Assembly (NCBI RefSeq): GCF_003994335.1
Contig: NZ_PNQZ01000066.1
Location: 62,001 to 126,000, forward strand
DNA length: 64,000 bases
Reading direction: 5' to 3'
From: Asaia sp. W19
GTDB taxonomy: Bacteria > Pseudomonadota > Alphaproteobacteria > Acetobacterales > Acetobacteraceae
Made by a program: the position numbers and the translations under genes. The notes under the pieces were generated by a model that was not told the origin of the DNA, did not search any database, and saw nothing but the letters and a program-made list of their open reading frames with translations. Below are positions 25,902 to 35,532 of the stretch, piece by piece (the stretch's first letter is position 1; every line of letters begins with the position of its first letter).

Positions 25902-25991
25902 ATGACGCCCGATCTCGTTCTCGCCGGTATCGTGACGCTCGGCCTGCTGGCCTATGTCACAGCCGTGCTCCTCCGGCCTGAAAGGTTCTGA
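25902..25991 (+). CDS. kdpF: K+-transporting ATPase subunit KdpF
   Basis: 29 residues, exactly the length of E. coli KdpF. The sequence is one hydrophobic helix ([20 protein letters not shown]) with a short tail ending RPERF, comparable with the E. coli end NAEAF. KdpF is a small membrane peptide that stabilises the KdpABC complex. It lies 1 bp after the preceding peptide gene and 2 bp before kdpA, and its 3' end contains AAAGG, the probable ribosome site for kdpA. Confidence 0.8.
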   Translation: MTPDLVLAGIVTLGLLAYVTAVLLRPERF

Positions 25992-25993
25992 TC

Positions 25994-27700
25994 ATGACCC
26001 TCTCAGGTTGGATCACTATCGCCGTATTCTTTCTCTGCGTTGTTGCGATCACGCGACCACTCGGAGGGTTTCTGAAGCGCGTGCTCGAAGGCGAACGCCA
26101 TGGTCTCGCGCGTCTTCTCGGGCCGCTGGAGCGGGGCGCTTATCGCCTTGCCGGGATCGACCCGAACCGCGAGCAGTCGTGGTCGCATTACGCGCTCGCC
26201 GTCATTCTGTTCAAGATCTTCTGCTTCATTGCGGTCTACGCCTTGTTGCGTCTGCAGGGCGTGTTGCCGTTCAACCCCTCGGGGCTTGGGGCGGTCGCGC
26301 CTGACCTGGCCTATAACACCGCGGTCAGCTTCCTGACGAATACCAACTGGCAGAGCTATGGCGGCGAGACGACGCTCAGCCCGCTCAGCCAGATGCTCGC
26401 TCTCACCGTTCAGAACTTCGTCTCGGCTGCGGCGGGCATTGCCATTGCAGCGGCGATCATGCGCGGTTTTGTCAGGCGCAGCGCCGTTACGATCGGCAAT
26501 TTCTGGGTCGATCTGCTGCGGGTGACGCTCTACGTGCTGCTGCCCGGCTGCGTCGTGCTCACGCTGTTCTTCGTGCTTGAAGGCGTGCCACAAACCCTGG
26601 CGACAACCGCTTCGGCTTTCACGCTCGAGGGCGGAAACCAGAGCATCGCACTCGGTCCCGTGGCTTCTCAGGAGGCCATCAAGATGCTGGGTACGAATGG
26701 CGGCGGGTATTTCAACGTCAACTCCGCCCATCCTTTCGAAAACCCGAATGCACTGACCAATTTCGTTCAGATGCTGTGTATCTTCGCGCTCGGTGCCGGG
26801 CTGACCAACATGTTTGGTCGCATGATCGGTCAGGAGAAGCAGGGCTGGGCCATTTTTTCGGCCATGGCGGCGCTCTTTCTCATCGGCGCGGGTGTGCTCT
26901 ACTGGTCCGAAGCCCATGCAAATCCGCTCTTCGCTTCCCTCGGCCTCGATGGCACGCTGGGGAATATGGAAGGCAAGGAAACGCGCTTTGGCGTCGCCGC
27001 CTCGGCGCTCTTCGCCACGGTGACCACCGACGCGTCATGCGGGGCGGTCAATGCCATGCATGAGAGCTTCCTGCCGCTGGGCGGCATGGTGCCGCTCATC
27101 AACATGATGCTGGGTGAGGTGATCTTCGGCGGCGTCGGTTCCGGGCTCTATGGGTTTTTGCTTTTTGCGCTCATCGCGGTTTTCATGGCCGGGCTGATGG
27201 TCGGTCGCACACCCGAATATCTGGGCAAGAAGATCGAGGCGCGCGAAATCAAGATGACCATGCTGGCCGTGCTCTGCCTGCCGCTCGTCATGCTCGGCTT
27301 CACCGCGCTCGCTGTCGTTCTGCCCGCCGGACTCTCTGCGCTTTCCGCAAGCGGACCGCACGGTTTTTCCGAGGCACTTTATGCCTATACCTCGGCGGCA
27401 GCCAATAACGGCAGCGCCTTTGCCGGGCTTACGGCCAACAGCTTCTGGAACGTGACCCTTGGCATCGGCATGATGATCGGGCGCTTCTTTGTCATCATTC
27501 CCGCCCTGGCCATTGCGGGGTCGATGGCGGCCAAGAAGACAGCCGCCCCAACGCCTGGCACTTTCCCAACCGATAATGGCCTGTTCATCGCGCTTGTTGC
27601 CGGGGTGATCGTGATTGTCGGTGGTCTGACCTTTCTTCCTGCACTCGCTCTTGGGCCGATTGTTGAGCATCTCGCGATGCTCCACGGCACCACTTACTAA
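25994..27700 (+). CDS. kdpA: K+-transporting ATPase subunit A KdpA
   Basis: 568 residues, near the 557 of E. coli. KdpA is the channel-like subunit that carries the selectivity filter. Recognisable segments are [72 protein letters not shown] and [15 protein letters not shown], which include the four pore-loop repeats. It sits in the inner membrane and works with KdpB, KdpC and KdpF for high-affinity ATP-driven K+ uptake under K+ limitation or osmotic stress. Confidence 0.97.
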   Translation: MTLSGWITIAVFFLCVVAITRPLGGFLKRVLEGERHGLARLLGPLERGAYRLAGIDPNREQSWSHYALAVILFKIFCFIAVYALLRLQGVLPFNPSGLGAVAPDLAYNTAVSFLTNTNWQSYGGETTLSPLSQMLALTVQNFVSAAAGIAIAAAIMRGFVRRSAVTIGNFWVDLLRVTLYVLLPGCVVLTLFFVLEGVPQTLATTASAFTLEGGNQSIALGPVASQEAIKMLGTNGGGYFNVNSAHPFENPNALTNFVQMLCIFALGAGLTNMFGRMIGQEKQGWAIFSAMAALFLIGAGVLYWSEAHANPLFASLGLDGTLGNMEGKETRFGVAASALFATVTTDASCGAVNAMHESFLPLGGMVPLINMMLGEVIFGGVGSGLYGFLLFALIAVFMAGLMVGRTPEYLGKKIEAREIKMTMLAVLCLPLVMLGFTALAVVLPAGLSALSASGPHGFSEALYAYTSAAANNGSAFAGLTANSFWNVTLGIGMMIGRFFVIIPALAIAGSMAAKKTAAPTPGTFPTDNGLFIALVAGVIVIVGGLTFLPALALGPIVEHLAMLHGTTY

Positions 27701-27714
27701 GAGGCGCCCGTCTC

Positions 27715-29838
27715 ATGATTTCCTTTCCTTCGCCTGCGCCCTCGCCGGAAACCGAGCCGGCGGGTGTTCCGGAACGCCCCACATTGCGCGCCCGATCGGG
27801 GGTGCTGAGCGCGGCGCTCATTCTTCCCGCCATGGTCGAAAGTCTGCGCAAGCTCGATCCGCGCGTGATGGTGCGAAATCCGGTCATGTTCGTGGTCGAG
27901 ATCGTGACCCTGCTCACCACGATCCTGCTGCTGCGCGATCTGTTCAAGGGCGTGCCGCATACGGGGCTCGCGCTCCAGATCACGCTCTGGCTGTGGTTCA
28001 CCCTGCTTTTCGCCAATTTCGCGGAAGCCATCGCCGAAGGGCGGGGCAAGGCCCAGGCGGACTCCCTGCGTCGGACCCGTACCGAAACGCGGGGCAAGCG
28101 GCTTATCCCCAATGATGCGGGGGGGTATTCCCCAGCCGGTCTCTATGAGGAAGTCCCGGCACCCGAACTCAGCGTGGGCGATGTCGTGCTGGTTGAGGCG
28201 GGCGACTTCATTCCCAGCGACGGCGAGGTGATCGAGGGCATCGCCTCAGTCGATGAATCAGCCATAACCGGAGAATCCGCACCCGTCATTCGCGAGAGCG
28301 GTGGCGACCGCTCAGCCGTCACGGGGGGCACACGCGTTCTGTCCGACTGGGTGATCGTGCGGATCACTGCGGCACAGGGTTCGACGTTTCTCGATCGCAT
28401 GATCGCTCTGGTCGAAGGGGCGCAGCGTCAGAAGACCCCGAACGAGATCGCGCTGACCATTCTGCTGGCCGGCATGACGCTCATCTTCATCATCGCCGTG
28501 GCGACCATTCCCTCCTTCGCGCATTACGCGGGCGGGTCGATTTCCGTCATGGTGCTTGTCGCGCTCTTCGTGACCCTCATCCCCACCACCATTGGCGCCT
28601 TGCTCTCGGCCATCGGTATTGCAGGGATGGACCGCCTGATCCGCTTCAATGTGCTCGCCATGTCGGGGCGCGCCGTCGAGGCAGCGGGCGATGTGGATAC
28701 GCTGCTTCTGGACAAGACCGGCACCATTACCATCGGTGATCGTCAGGCCTGCGCCTTCATTCCTGTTCCCGGCGTGACCGAGCAGCAACTGGGCGATGCC
28801 GTGCAGCTCGCCTCGCTGGCCGATGAGACTCCGGAGGGGCGTTCCATCGTGGTTCTGGCCAAGACCCGGTTCGGGCTGCGCGGTCGCGAGCTCAATGCCA
28901 CGGGAGCGCATTTCGTCCCCTTTACGGCCCAGACGCGCATGAGCGGTGTCGATATCGGCGCACGTCAGATCCGCAAAGGCGCAGTAGAAAGCGTGATCGC
29001 CGCAGCAGGCGAGCAAGCTGGCGCCCTCGCCCAGATACGCAGCATTGCGGATGGCATAGCACGACAGGGCGGCACGCCGCTTGCGGTAATGGATGACGGT
29101 CGCCTTCTGGGCGTCGTGCATCTGAAAGACGTGGTCAAGGGCGGCATACGCGAACGCTTTGCCGAATTGCGCCGGATGGGCATACGCACGGTCATGATCA
29201 CGGGTGACAATCCGCTGACCGCCGCCGCGATCGCCGCTGAATCAGGCGTCGATGATTTCCTCGCTCAGGCCACGCCAGAAGCCAAGCTGGCCCTGATCCG
29301 TAGCGAGCAGGAATCGGGCAAGCTCGTGGCCATGTGCGGTGACGGCACGAATGATGCCCCCGCGCTGGCCCAGGCCGATGTGGGCGTGGCCATGAATACC
29401 GGCACCGTGGCTGCGAGAGAGGCCGGGAACATGGTCGATCTCGACAGCGATCCGACGAAGCTGATCGAGATCGTGGGGATCGGCAAGCAATTGCTCATGA
29501 CGCGCGGCGCGCTCACCACCTTTTCCATTGCCAATGACGTGGCCAAGTATTTTGCCATCATCCCGGCCATGTTCGTCGGTTTCTACCCAGCGCTTTCGAG
29601 CCTCAATATCATGCATCTGGCCACGCCCGAAAGCGCCGTGCTCTCAGCCATCATCTTCAATGCGCTGATCATCATCGCGCTCATTCCTCTGGCCTTGCGC
29701 GGCGTGCGCTACCGTCCCGTCGGTGCTGCGGCCCTTCTGCGTCGGAATCTGCTCATCTATGGCGTGGGCGGTCTGATCGTGCCTTTCATCGGGATCAAGC
29801 TGATCGATCTCGTCGTGACCCATATCGGTCTGGTCTGA
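27715..29838 (+). CDS. kdpB: K+-transporting P-type ATPase subunit B KdpB
   Basis: 707 residues. P-type ATPase signatures are complete: TGES at 185-188 in the actuator domain, the phosphorylation motif DKTGT at 333-337, and the hinge [19 protein letters not shown]. KdpB hydrolyses ATP and drives K+ through KdpA. GAGG is close before the ATG, 14 bp after kdpA. The N-terminal 25 residues are Pro-rich and variable. Confidence 0.98.
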   Translation: MISFPSPAPSPETEPAGVPERPTLRARSGVLSAALILPAMVESLRKLDPRVMVRNPVMFVVEIVTLLTTILLLRDLFKGVPHTGLALQITLWLWFTLLFANFAEAIAEGRGKAQADSLRRTRTETRGKRLIPNDAGGYSPAGLYEEVPAPELSVGDVVLVEAGDFIPSDGEVIEGIASVDESAITGESAPVIRESGGDRSAVTGGTRVLSDWVIVRITAAQGSTFLDRMIALVEGAQRQKTPNEIALTILLAGMTLIFIIAVATIPSFAHYAGGSISVMVLVALFVTLIPTTIGALLSAIGIAGMDRLIRFNVLAMSGRAVEAAGDVDTLLLDKTGTITIGDRQACAFIPVPGVTEQQLGDAVQLASLADETPEGRSIVVLAKTRFGLRGRELNATGAHFVPFTAQTRMSGVDIGARQIRKGAVESVIAAAGEQAGALAQIRSIADGIARQGGTPLAVMDDGRLLGVVHLKDVVKGGIRERFAELRRMGIRTVMITGDNPLTAAAIAAESGVDDFLAQATPEAKLALIRSEQESGKLVAMCGDGTNDAPALAQADVGVAMNTGTVAAREAGNMVDLDSDPTKLIEIVGIGKQLLMTRGALTTFSIANDVAKYFAIIPAMFVGFYPALSSLNIMHLATPESAVLSAIIFNALIIIALIPLALRGVRYRPVGAAALLRRNLLIYGVGGLIVPFIGIKLIDLVVTHIGLV

Positions 29839-29848
29839 GGAGACCCCC

Positions 29849-30469
29849 ATGGTCCTTTCCCAGTTGCGCCCCGCGCTCGTCCTGTTCCTGCTGCTCTCGG
29901 CCCTGACCGGGCTCGTCTATCCTCTGGCCATGACAGCGCTTTCCACCCTGATGATGCCTGACCGTGCCGAAGGGAGTCTGATCTATGACCGGGGCCGCAT
30001 CATCGGTTCCTCGCTGATCGGGCAGAATTTCACTGCACCTCGCTATTTCCACGGACGCCCCTCGGCCACCATGGGGCCGGACCCGAAGGACGCGAGCAAG
30101 ACCAGCGCTGCGCCCTATAATGCCTCAGCCTCCCTCGCCTCGAATGCAGGGCCAACCTCCAAAGCATTGCTCGACCGCGTCACTGCCAGCATATCGGCGC
30201 TCAACGCCGAGAATCCCGATGCCATGGCGCGTGGCTGGCGCATTCCCGTGGAACTCGTCACGACATCGGCTAGTGGTCTTGATCCTGATCTCTCCCCCGA
30301 AGGGGCCTTGTTTCAGGTGCTGCGCGTGGCGAAAGCCCGCAACCTCGACGAGGAGCGTGTGCGTCATCTCGTGATGAGTCAGATACGTCAGCCGCTTCTC
30401 GGTTTTCTGGGGGAGCCTCACGTGAATGTTCTGGCGCTGAACCGGGCCCTCGATAGAATGTCACCCTGA
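29849..30469 (+). CDS. kdpC: K+-transporting ATPase subunit C KdpC
   Basis: 206 residues with one N-terminal membrane helix (LVLFLLLSALTGLVYPLAMTAL). The conserved block GSSLIGQNFTAPRYFHGRPSA and VPVELVTTSASGLDPDLSPEGA (here with IPVEL) is characteristic of KdpC. It is the membrane-anchored subunit that supports K+ binding or ATP use by KdpB. The stop codon shares a base with the start of a 35-codon micro-ORF (TGATG) that leads into kdpD. Confidence 0.96.
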   Translation: MVLSQLRPALVLFLLLSALTGLVYPLAMTALSTLMMPDRAEGSLIYDRGRIIGSSLIGQNFTAPRYFHGRPSATMGPDPKDASKTSAAPYNASASLASNAGPTSKALLDRVTASISALNAENPDAMARGWRIPVELVTTSASGLDPDLSPEGALFQVLRVAKARNLDEERVRHLVMSQIRQPLLGFLGEPHVNVLALNRALDRMSP

Positions 30470-30576
30470 TGACAATGCGCGCCCTCCATCACCTGCATAG
30501 CCCCTTTGCGCGCATATCCGCTTCCAGAGTGGCCGCTCTGGCCCCAAGTGCGAAGCTGGTGAGACCGCGTCCGTGA
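30469..30576 (+). CDS. 35-codon ORF bridging kdpC and kdpD, possible coupling peptide
   Basis: An ATG overlaps the kdpC stop (TGATG at 30467-30471). The frame then runs 35 codons and ends in a TGA that overlaps the GTG start of kdpD (GTGA at 30573-30576). The predicted peptide is basic (MTMRALHHLHSPFARISASR...) and matches nothing I know. The double overlap means ribosomes could pass from kdpC to kdpD without leaving the message. It may be only a coupling device rather than a functional peptide, and chance cannot be excluded. Confidence 0.4.
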   Translation: MTMRALHHLHSPFARISASRVAALAPSAKLVRPRP

Positions 30577-33245
30577 GTCGGCGCGATTATGACAGACCCG
30601 ACCCCGATGCCCTGTTGCGTCAGGGATGCGGCGATGCGCGGCGCGGGCGCCTCAAGATCTTTCTGGGGGCCGCTCCGGGTGTCGGCAAGACGTTCGAGAT
30701 GCTCAGCGCCGCCCAGCAACTGATGCGCGACGGTGTGGATCTTGTAGTTGGGATCGTCGAGACCCATGGCCGGAGCGAGACTGCGGCTCTGGTCGACGGA
30801 TTGCCTGTCCTGCCCACTCGCCTCATGCCCTATAGGGGGCAGGTGCTGCAGGAACTGGACCTCGATGCGGTCCTCGCGCGTCGCCCGCGTCTGGTGCTGA
30901 TTGACGAATATGCACATAGCAACGTTCCGGGATCACGCCATCCAAAGCGCTGGATGGATGTCGAGGAAATCCTCCAGGCCGGGATCGATGTTTTTACCAC
31001 TGTCAATATCCAGCATCTCGAGAGCCTGAATGACGTGGTCGCCTCAATCACGCGTATCCGTGTGCGGGAGACGGTACCGGACAAGGTGGTGGAGCAGGCG
31101 GATGAACTCGAACTGATCGATCTCACCCCGAATGACCTTTTGCAGCGCATGCGTGACGGCAAGATCTATGGGGCTCCGATGGCGGGACGCGCCATGCTGC
31201 ATTACTTCTCGCCGGGTAATCTGACGGCCCTGCGTGAACTCGCTTTGCGTCAGACGGCGCAGCAGGTCGACGCGCAGCTTGTCGATCATATGAAGGCCAA
31301 TGCCATCGCTGGTCCCTGGGCGGCAGGTGAGCGTGTCATGGTGTGCCTCACGCTTGAGGATGGCGATACCGGATTGCTGCGTTACGGCAAGCGCCTGGCG
31401 GACAGGCTCCATGCCCCCTGGATCGTGCTCCATGTCGAGACAAGCCGTGACCTGACCGAGGATGCGCGTGCGCGCATGGCATCGCAGATGCATCTGGCCC
31501 AGTCGCTCGGGGCCGAGACCGTGACCGTTCCGGGCCATGACATCGCCCTTGATGCCCTGGCCTATGCGAAGGCGCAGAATGTGACCCAGATCGTTGCGGC
31601 GCATCCTGCCGGAACGAACTGGATCGGTCGGCTGAGGCAGATTCTGGGGCGCAGTACCACCGAGCGTCTTATCCAGCGTTCCGAGGGGTTCCCAGTCCAT
31701 GTCGTGCCCCGCTCGGGTGAGGCGGTAACCGGGCGGCTGCGTGAACGCGTCCGGCCAAGACTTAGTCCCTATCTCGGCAGTTCGGCCATCATGCTGGCGG
31801 CATTGGGGCTGGCACTGCTGCTCAGGCAGGGTCTTGAGGTCAGCAATGTCTCGCTGGCCTTCCTGACCGCCATACTCGGCGTTGCTGTGGCTTATGGGCT
31901 CTGGCCATCCCTGTGGGCTTCCGTGCTCGGGATGCTCTGTTTCAACTTCTTCTTCCTGCCACCGCTCTACACCCTGACTATCGCTGCGCCGGATAATGTG
32001 GTGGCGCTATTCTTCTTCTTTGGCACCGCCCTGATTGCGAGCAATCTGGGCGCTCGGGTACGCAGTCAGGCTGTCGTCGCGCGTCATAGAGCCGAGATCA
32101 CGCAGTCACTCTATCATTTCAGTCGCACCATCACGGGACTGACCCGGCTGGAGGATCTGCTCTGGTCGGTCAGTCATCAGATTGCGACGCTTCTGAATTG
32201 CCGTGTCGTGCTGCTCATGCCTGAAGAGGGCGCCTTGCGCGTTCAGACAGCCTATGATTCCGATTATCCGATCGATCAGGACGGATTTGCAGCCGCAAGC
32301 TGGGCGTGGAAAAACAACCGTATTGCCGGTCGTGGCTCGGATAATCTGCCTGGCGTGCGCTGGCTCTTCATTCCCCTGCGCACCGGGCGCGGTCCGGTTG
32401 CGCTGCTGGGTCTGGACCGTGACCGGGCGGGCCCCTTGCTGGATGCTGAGGAGCAGAGCCTGCTCGACGCGCTGGGGGATCAGACCGCCTCGGCCATCGA
32501 GAGTATCCTGCTCGCGCGTGACCTCGATCGCGTCAGGCTAGACGCGGAAACCGATCGTTTGCGTGGAGCGCTGCTGACGTCGATTTCCCATGATCTGCGT
32601 ACCCCGCTCGCCTCCATCCTGGGTGCCGCATCGAGCCTGCGCGATTATGGCGAGGCGCTGGGGGAGGCAGGGCGTACGGAATTGCTCGCAACCGTAACCG
32701 ACGAGGCGGAGCGTCTCAATCGCTTCGTGGGGAATCTGCTCGACATGACCCGGCTTGAAGCGGGGGCGCTACCTTTGCGTCGCGAGGCCGTGGACTGCGC
32801 CGAAGTGGCGGCATCAGCCCTTGTACGTGCGACGCGGTTGCTGGAAGGGCATCGGGTCGATTTCGAGGCAGCGCCTGACTTGCCTATGGTGCCGATCGAT
32901 GCGGTCCTGCTGGAGCAGGCCCTGTTCAATATCCTCGATAACGCCGCCAAATATACAAATCCAGGAACGCAGATCACGATCCGGCTCACTGTCGAGAATG
33001 CGCATCTGGTCCTTGCTGTTCTGGATGAGGGGCCAGGTTTCGGCGCACGTGACCCGGCGGTGCTCTTTGCCAAATTCACGCGTTTTGCGGCGGCTGATAC
33101 CGCGCGGGCGGGTACGGGGCTGGGGCTTGCCATTGCGCGCGGTTTCGTTGAAGCGATGGGCGGAGAGATCACGGCAGCAAACCGTCCTGATCGCGAGGGA
33201 GCGGTTTTCACCCTTCGTTTCCCTCTGGCTGAAAAGGCGTCCTGA
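30573..33245 (+). CDS. kdpD: Sensor histidine kinase KdpD
   Basis: 890 residues (E. coli 894). The GTG start gives an N-terminus that aligns with E. coli (RPDPDALL), with GGTGAG upstream. Domains in order: N-terminal KdpD domain with Walker A GAAPGVGKT at 33-40, a universal-stress-like domain, four membrane helices near 400-500, a GAF-like region, and the kinase core with phosphoacceptor His673 in SISHDLRTPL, then DNAAKYT (N box) and GTGLGLAIARG (G box). It senses low K+ or osmotic upshift and phosphorylates KdpE. The stop overlaps kdpE by one base. Confidence 0.96.
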   Translation: MSRRDYDRPDPDALLRQGCGDARRGRLKIFLGAAPGVGKTFEMLSAAQQLMRDGVDLVVGIVETHGRSETAALVDGLPVLPTRLMPYRGQVLQELDLDAVLARRPRLVLIDEYAHSNVPGSRHPKRWMDVEEILQAGIDVFTTVNIQHLESLNDVVASITRIRVRETVPDKVVEQADELELIDLTPNDLLQRMRDGKIYGAPMAGRAMLHYFSPGNLTALRELALRQTAQQVDAQLVDHMKANAIAGPWAAGERVMVCLTLEDGDTGLLRYGKRLADRLHAPWIVLHVETSRDLTEDARARMASQMHLAQSLGAETVTVPGHDIALDALAYAKAQNVTQIVAAHPAGTNWIGRLRQILGRSTTERLIQRSEGFPVHVVPRSGEAVTGRLRERVRPRLSPYLGSSAIMLAALGLALLLRQGLEVSNVSLAFLTAILGVAVAYGLWPSLWASVLGMLCFNFFFLPPLYTLTIAAPDNVVALFFFFGTALIASNLGARVRSQAVVARHRAEITQSLYHFSRTITGLTRLEDLLWSVSHQIATLLNCRVVLLMPEEGALRVQTAYDSDYPIDQDGFAAASWAWKNNRIAGRGSDNLPGVRWLFIPLRTGRGPVALLGLDRDRAGPLLDAEEQSLLDALGDQTASAIESILLARDLDRVRLDAETDRLRGALLTSISHDLRTPLASILGAASSLRDYGEALGEAGRTELLATVTDEAERLNRFVGNLLDMTRLEAGALPLRREAVDCAEVAASALVRATRLLEGHRVDFEAAPDLPMVPIDAVLLEQALFNILDNAAKYTNPGTQITIRLTVENAHLVLAVLDEGPGFGARDPAVLFAKFTRFAAADTARAGTGLGLAIARGFVEAMGGEITAANRPDREGAVFTLRFPLAEKAS

Positions 33246-33922
33246 TGAGCGACCCGACCCTTCTGATCGTGGATGATGAACCTGCCATCAGGCGTCTGCT
33301 GCGTACCACGCTGGCAAGCCAGTCATGGCGCATTCTCGAAGCCGGTTCGGGCGAGCAGGCCCTGCATTGCGCCGCCGAAACCCCGCCCGATCTCGTCCTG
33401 CTCGATCTGGGGCTGCCGGATCTCGATGGTGTGGCGGTACTGCGCCGGTTGCGTCAGGACCGGCCGAATCTGCCCGTGGTCATTCTATCGGTGCGTGACG
33501 ATGAACGTGGCAAGGTGGCTGCGCTCGAAGCCGGGGCGGATGATTACGTGACTAAGCCCTTCAGCATGGCCGAACTCGTGGCGCGATTGCGCAATGCCCT
33601 GCGCCATGGTCTGCAACAGGAAGGCACCCTGCCGCTTTTCACCTCGGGCGATCTGACGATCGACCTTGTGCGCCGTCAGCTATTCCGGGGCGGAAATGAG
33701 ATACGTCTCTCACCCAGGGAATGGGATATCCTGCGTATGCTGGTGCGCTATGCGGGCCGCGTCCTGACCCATCAGATGATCATGAAGCAGCTTTGGGGCC
33801 CGACAAGCGACGTGCAACAGCTGCGGGTCTACATCCGTCAGATCAGGCAGAAGATCGAGCCGGACCCGGAAAGACCCCGGCATATCCTGACAGAGACAGG
33901 GGTAGGGTATCGGCTCGTCTAG
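33245..33922 (+). CDS. kdpE: Response regulator KdpE
   Basis: 225 residues, OmpR/PhoB class. The receiver domain has the acidic pair in VDDE, phosphoacceptor Asp54 in LLDLGLPD, Thr/Ser region VILSVRD and Lys in YVTKPF. The C-terminal winged helix (LSPREWDILRMLV...) ends with GVGYRLV. KdpE activates transcription of kdpFABC. The gene is coupled to kdpD by a TGATG junction, so the structural and regulatory genes form one operon. Confidence 0.96.
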   Translation: MSDPTLLIVDDEPAIRRLLRTTLASQSWRILEAGSGEQALHCAAETPPDLVLLDLGLPDLDGVAVLRRLRQDRPNLPVVILSVRDDERGKVAALEAGADDYVTKPFSMAELVARLRNALRHGLQQEGTLPLFTSGDLTIDLVRRQLFRGGNEIRLSPREWDILRMLVRYAGRVLTHQMIMKQLWGPTSDVQQLRVYIRQIRQKIEPDPERPRHILTETGVGYRLV

Positions 33923-34144
33923 GGAGGCGCGCGGGCCTTTCCCTGGTGGTGGGACATTATGGGCGCATCGGGAAAATCGAATTGGACGATACCCTCTGGC
34001 GCAATGCCATCATGGCGAAAGATGAGGGTCGCGCAGCGTGTCGATCCCGCCAGGTTGATGATAAAGCGGTGGAACCTTTGTCATCCGACGGGCTTGCACG
34101 TGCCGGTGTTTCATTTCCCCTTTGGGAAGCGCTCGGAGAAAAAC

Positions 34145-34519
34145 ATGTTTACCCATGTCATGATCGGCAGCAATGATCTTGAGCGATCAAGGGTTTTCTA
34201 TGATGCGACATTTGAGGCTCTGGGCGGCAGCCCAGGCGCGGTGGATGCGAGAGGGCGGCTGATCTACGCTCATGACGGGGGAAGATTGATGATCACGACC
34301 CCGATCAACGGGCAGCCTGCTACCGCGGCAAATGGCGGAACTATCGGAATTGCGGCGAAGAGCCCGAACCATGTCCTCGCTTGGCACGAAGCGGGCATCC
34401 GCCATGGCGGGACAAGTATTGAGAGCCCCCCCACCGAGCGTCCAAACGGGATATTTGTCGCCTATCTGCGTGACCCGGACGGAAATAAGCTCACGGCGCG
34501 CACAGAATTATCCAGGTGA
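34145..34519 (+). CDS. VOC-family (glyoxalase-like) protein
   Basis: A 124-residue protein starting at 34145, where GGAGAAAAAC forms a good ribosome site. A longer frame upstream from 33959 has no protein character. It shows one vicinal-oxygen-chelate domain: FTHVMIGSNDLERSRVFYDATFEALGG at the N-terminus and YLRDPDGNKL at the end. Members include glyoxalases, dioxygenases and resistance proteins, so the specific reaction is unknown. The metal-site His (H4) and the end of the fold are present. It stands alone between kdpE and a gene on the other strand. Confidence 0.75.
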   Translation: MFTHVMIGSNDLERSRVFYDATFEALGGSPGAVDARGRLIYAHDGGRLMITTPINGQPATAANGGTIGIAAKSPNHVLAWHEAGIRHGGTSIESPPTERPNGIFVAYLRDPDGNKLTARTELSR

Positions 34520-34607
34520 TTGGTCCCGCACGACGGCTCACCCCGGGGATTGGCTGGACGGATCAGGACTGATTGGTCGACGGGCGCGCCGTCGACCGAG
34601 GAAAGCC

Positions 34608-35015
34608 TCAAGGCGAGGTAGCCTGATAGGCTTCATGAGGGCGCACCGCGGTCAAGGTTGTGACCTCGATGAAGTAACCGCCCGGAGCCCGGAAATAGAA
34701 GCTCCAGGCACCATGTGCCGTCTGTGGAGGCCGGGTCGCCTTCCCATCATTCTGTAGGCGTTCATAAAGGGTGTCGACAGCTTCACGGGATTCCAGGATG
34801 AAGCCGATATGCAGAATGTCGAAATGCTCGGGATAGAGGAAGCCTCCCAGTTTCCTGTCGAAATGATTGATGATCAGCACCAGGCCGTCTTCGTCCTGCA
34901 TGATCGCCATCGTCGTCCCCCGTACGACGAGAGTATGAAGGCCGAAATAGCGCTCGAACATAGCCCGATCGGATTCCGTGTCATGGCTGTAAAGATTGAT
35001 GTGGTTGAGTTTCAT
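34608..35015 (-). CDS. VOC-family (glyoxalase/dioxygenase-like) protein
   Basis: 135 residues from the ATG at 35015, with GGAAAGG 8 bp upstream. MKLNHINLYSHDTESDRAMFERYFGL is the beta-alpha-beta start of a VOC domain, with H5 as a metal ligand candidate. HIGFILES and GAWSFYFRAPGGYFIEV supply the second half, the latter with the conserved Glu. Function is not specific. It is convergent with the other VOC gene, which is only distantly similar, and the pair may have arisen by chance proximity. Confidence 0.75.
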   Translation of the reverse strand: MKLNHINLYSHDTESDRAMFERYFGLHTLVVRGTTMAIMQDEDGLVLIINHFDRKLGGFLYPEHFDILHIGFILESREAVDTLYERLQNDGKATRPPQTAHGAWSFYFRAPGGYFIEVTTLTAVRPHEAYQATSP

Positions 35016-35532
35016 GATCGTGCCTTTCCAGAGAGAAGGCGGACACGAGCCGATCGCGATGCGGACAGCGACGACCGACCACGAACGAGGCCAATCCTCG
35101 TTGTGTCCGGCCATGGCCAAGAGCAGGTTCAAGTGCTCAAGCGTGACTGTCTCAAGAGAGACCGCAGGTTGTCACCATACCTGCATCGCTGTCTTTTTAG
35201 GCAGGAGCCACTCTAGAGCACGGCTTGAGCGCGTCAAGCGGCTTGAATGGGGCTCCTGCGCTCCCCGGTTTTGCGGCATACCGCGCCAAACTCATGGAGG
35301 TACCCGGCGCGCGCGCTGAGTGTAGATCCTGACGCAGCTGTGCCTGTCAGGAGAGAGGCGCCATGGCGCGTCCGGAATGGGTGGTTCTTACCGCGTAGAT
35401 CGATACGAGATCAGGCGGCAGCGCGCCTATTTCCGTGTAGAGGTCGATCAGCGGTGATCGCGCGCGATCTGCATGCAAAGATGAAACGTCAGCCGGCGTT
35501 GACGATCATCATCGCCCATCAAGGAAAATGTC
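35016..35532. other. 517-bp intergenic region with an inverted repeat
   Basis: No gene recognised; the longest frame (from 35247) runs into the next gene out of frame and is composed of Arg-rich translation typical of a shadow. A perfect inverted repeat CTTGA-N5-TCAAG lies at 35224-35238, and CTTGAA and CTCAAG words occur nearby, so a regulator of the flanking VOC or membrane protein gene may bind here. Confidence 0.35.

Noticed and set aside
33923..34144. N-terminal extension of the VOC protein or a separate gene
   Set aside because: The domain begins at 34145 with its own ribosome site; the preceding frame has no protein-like pattern on either strand.
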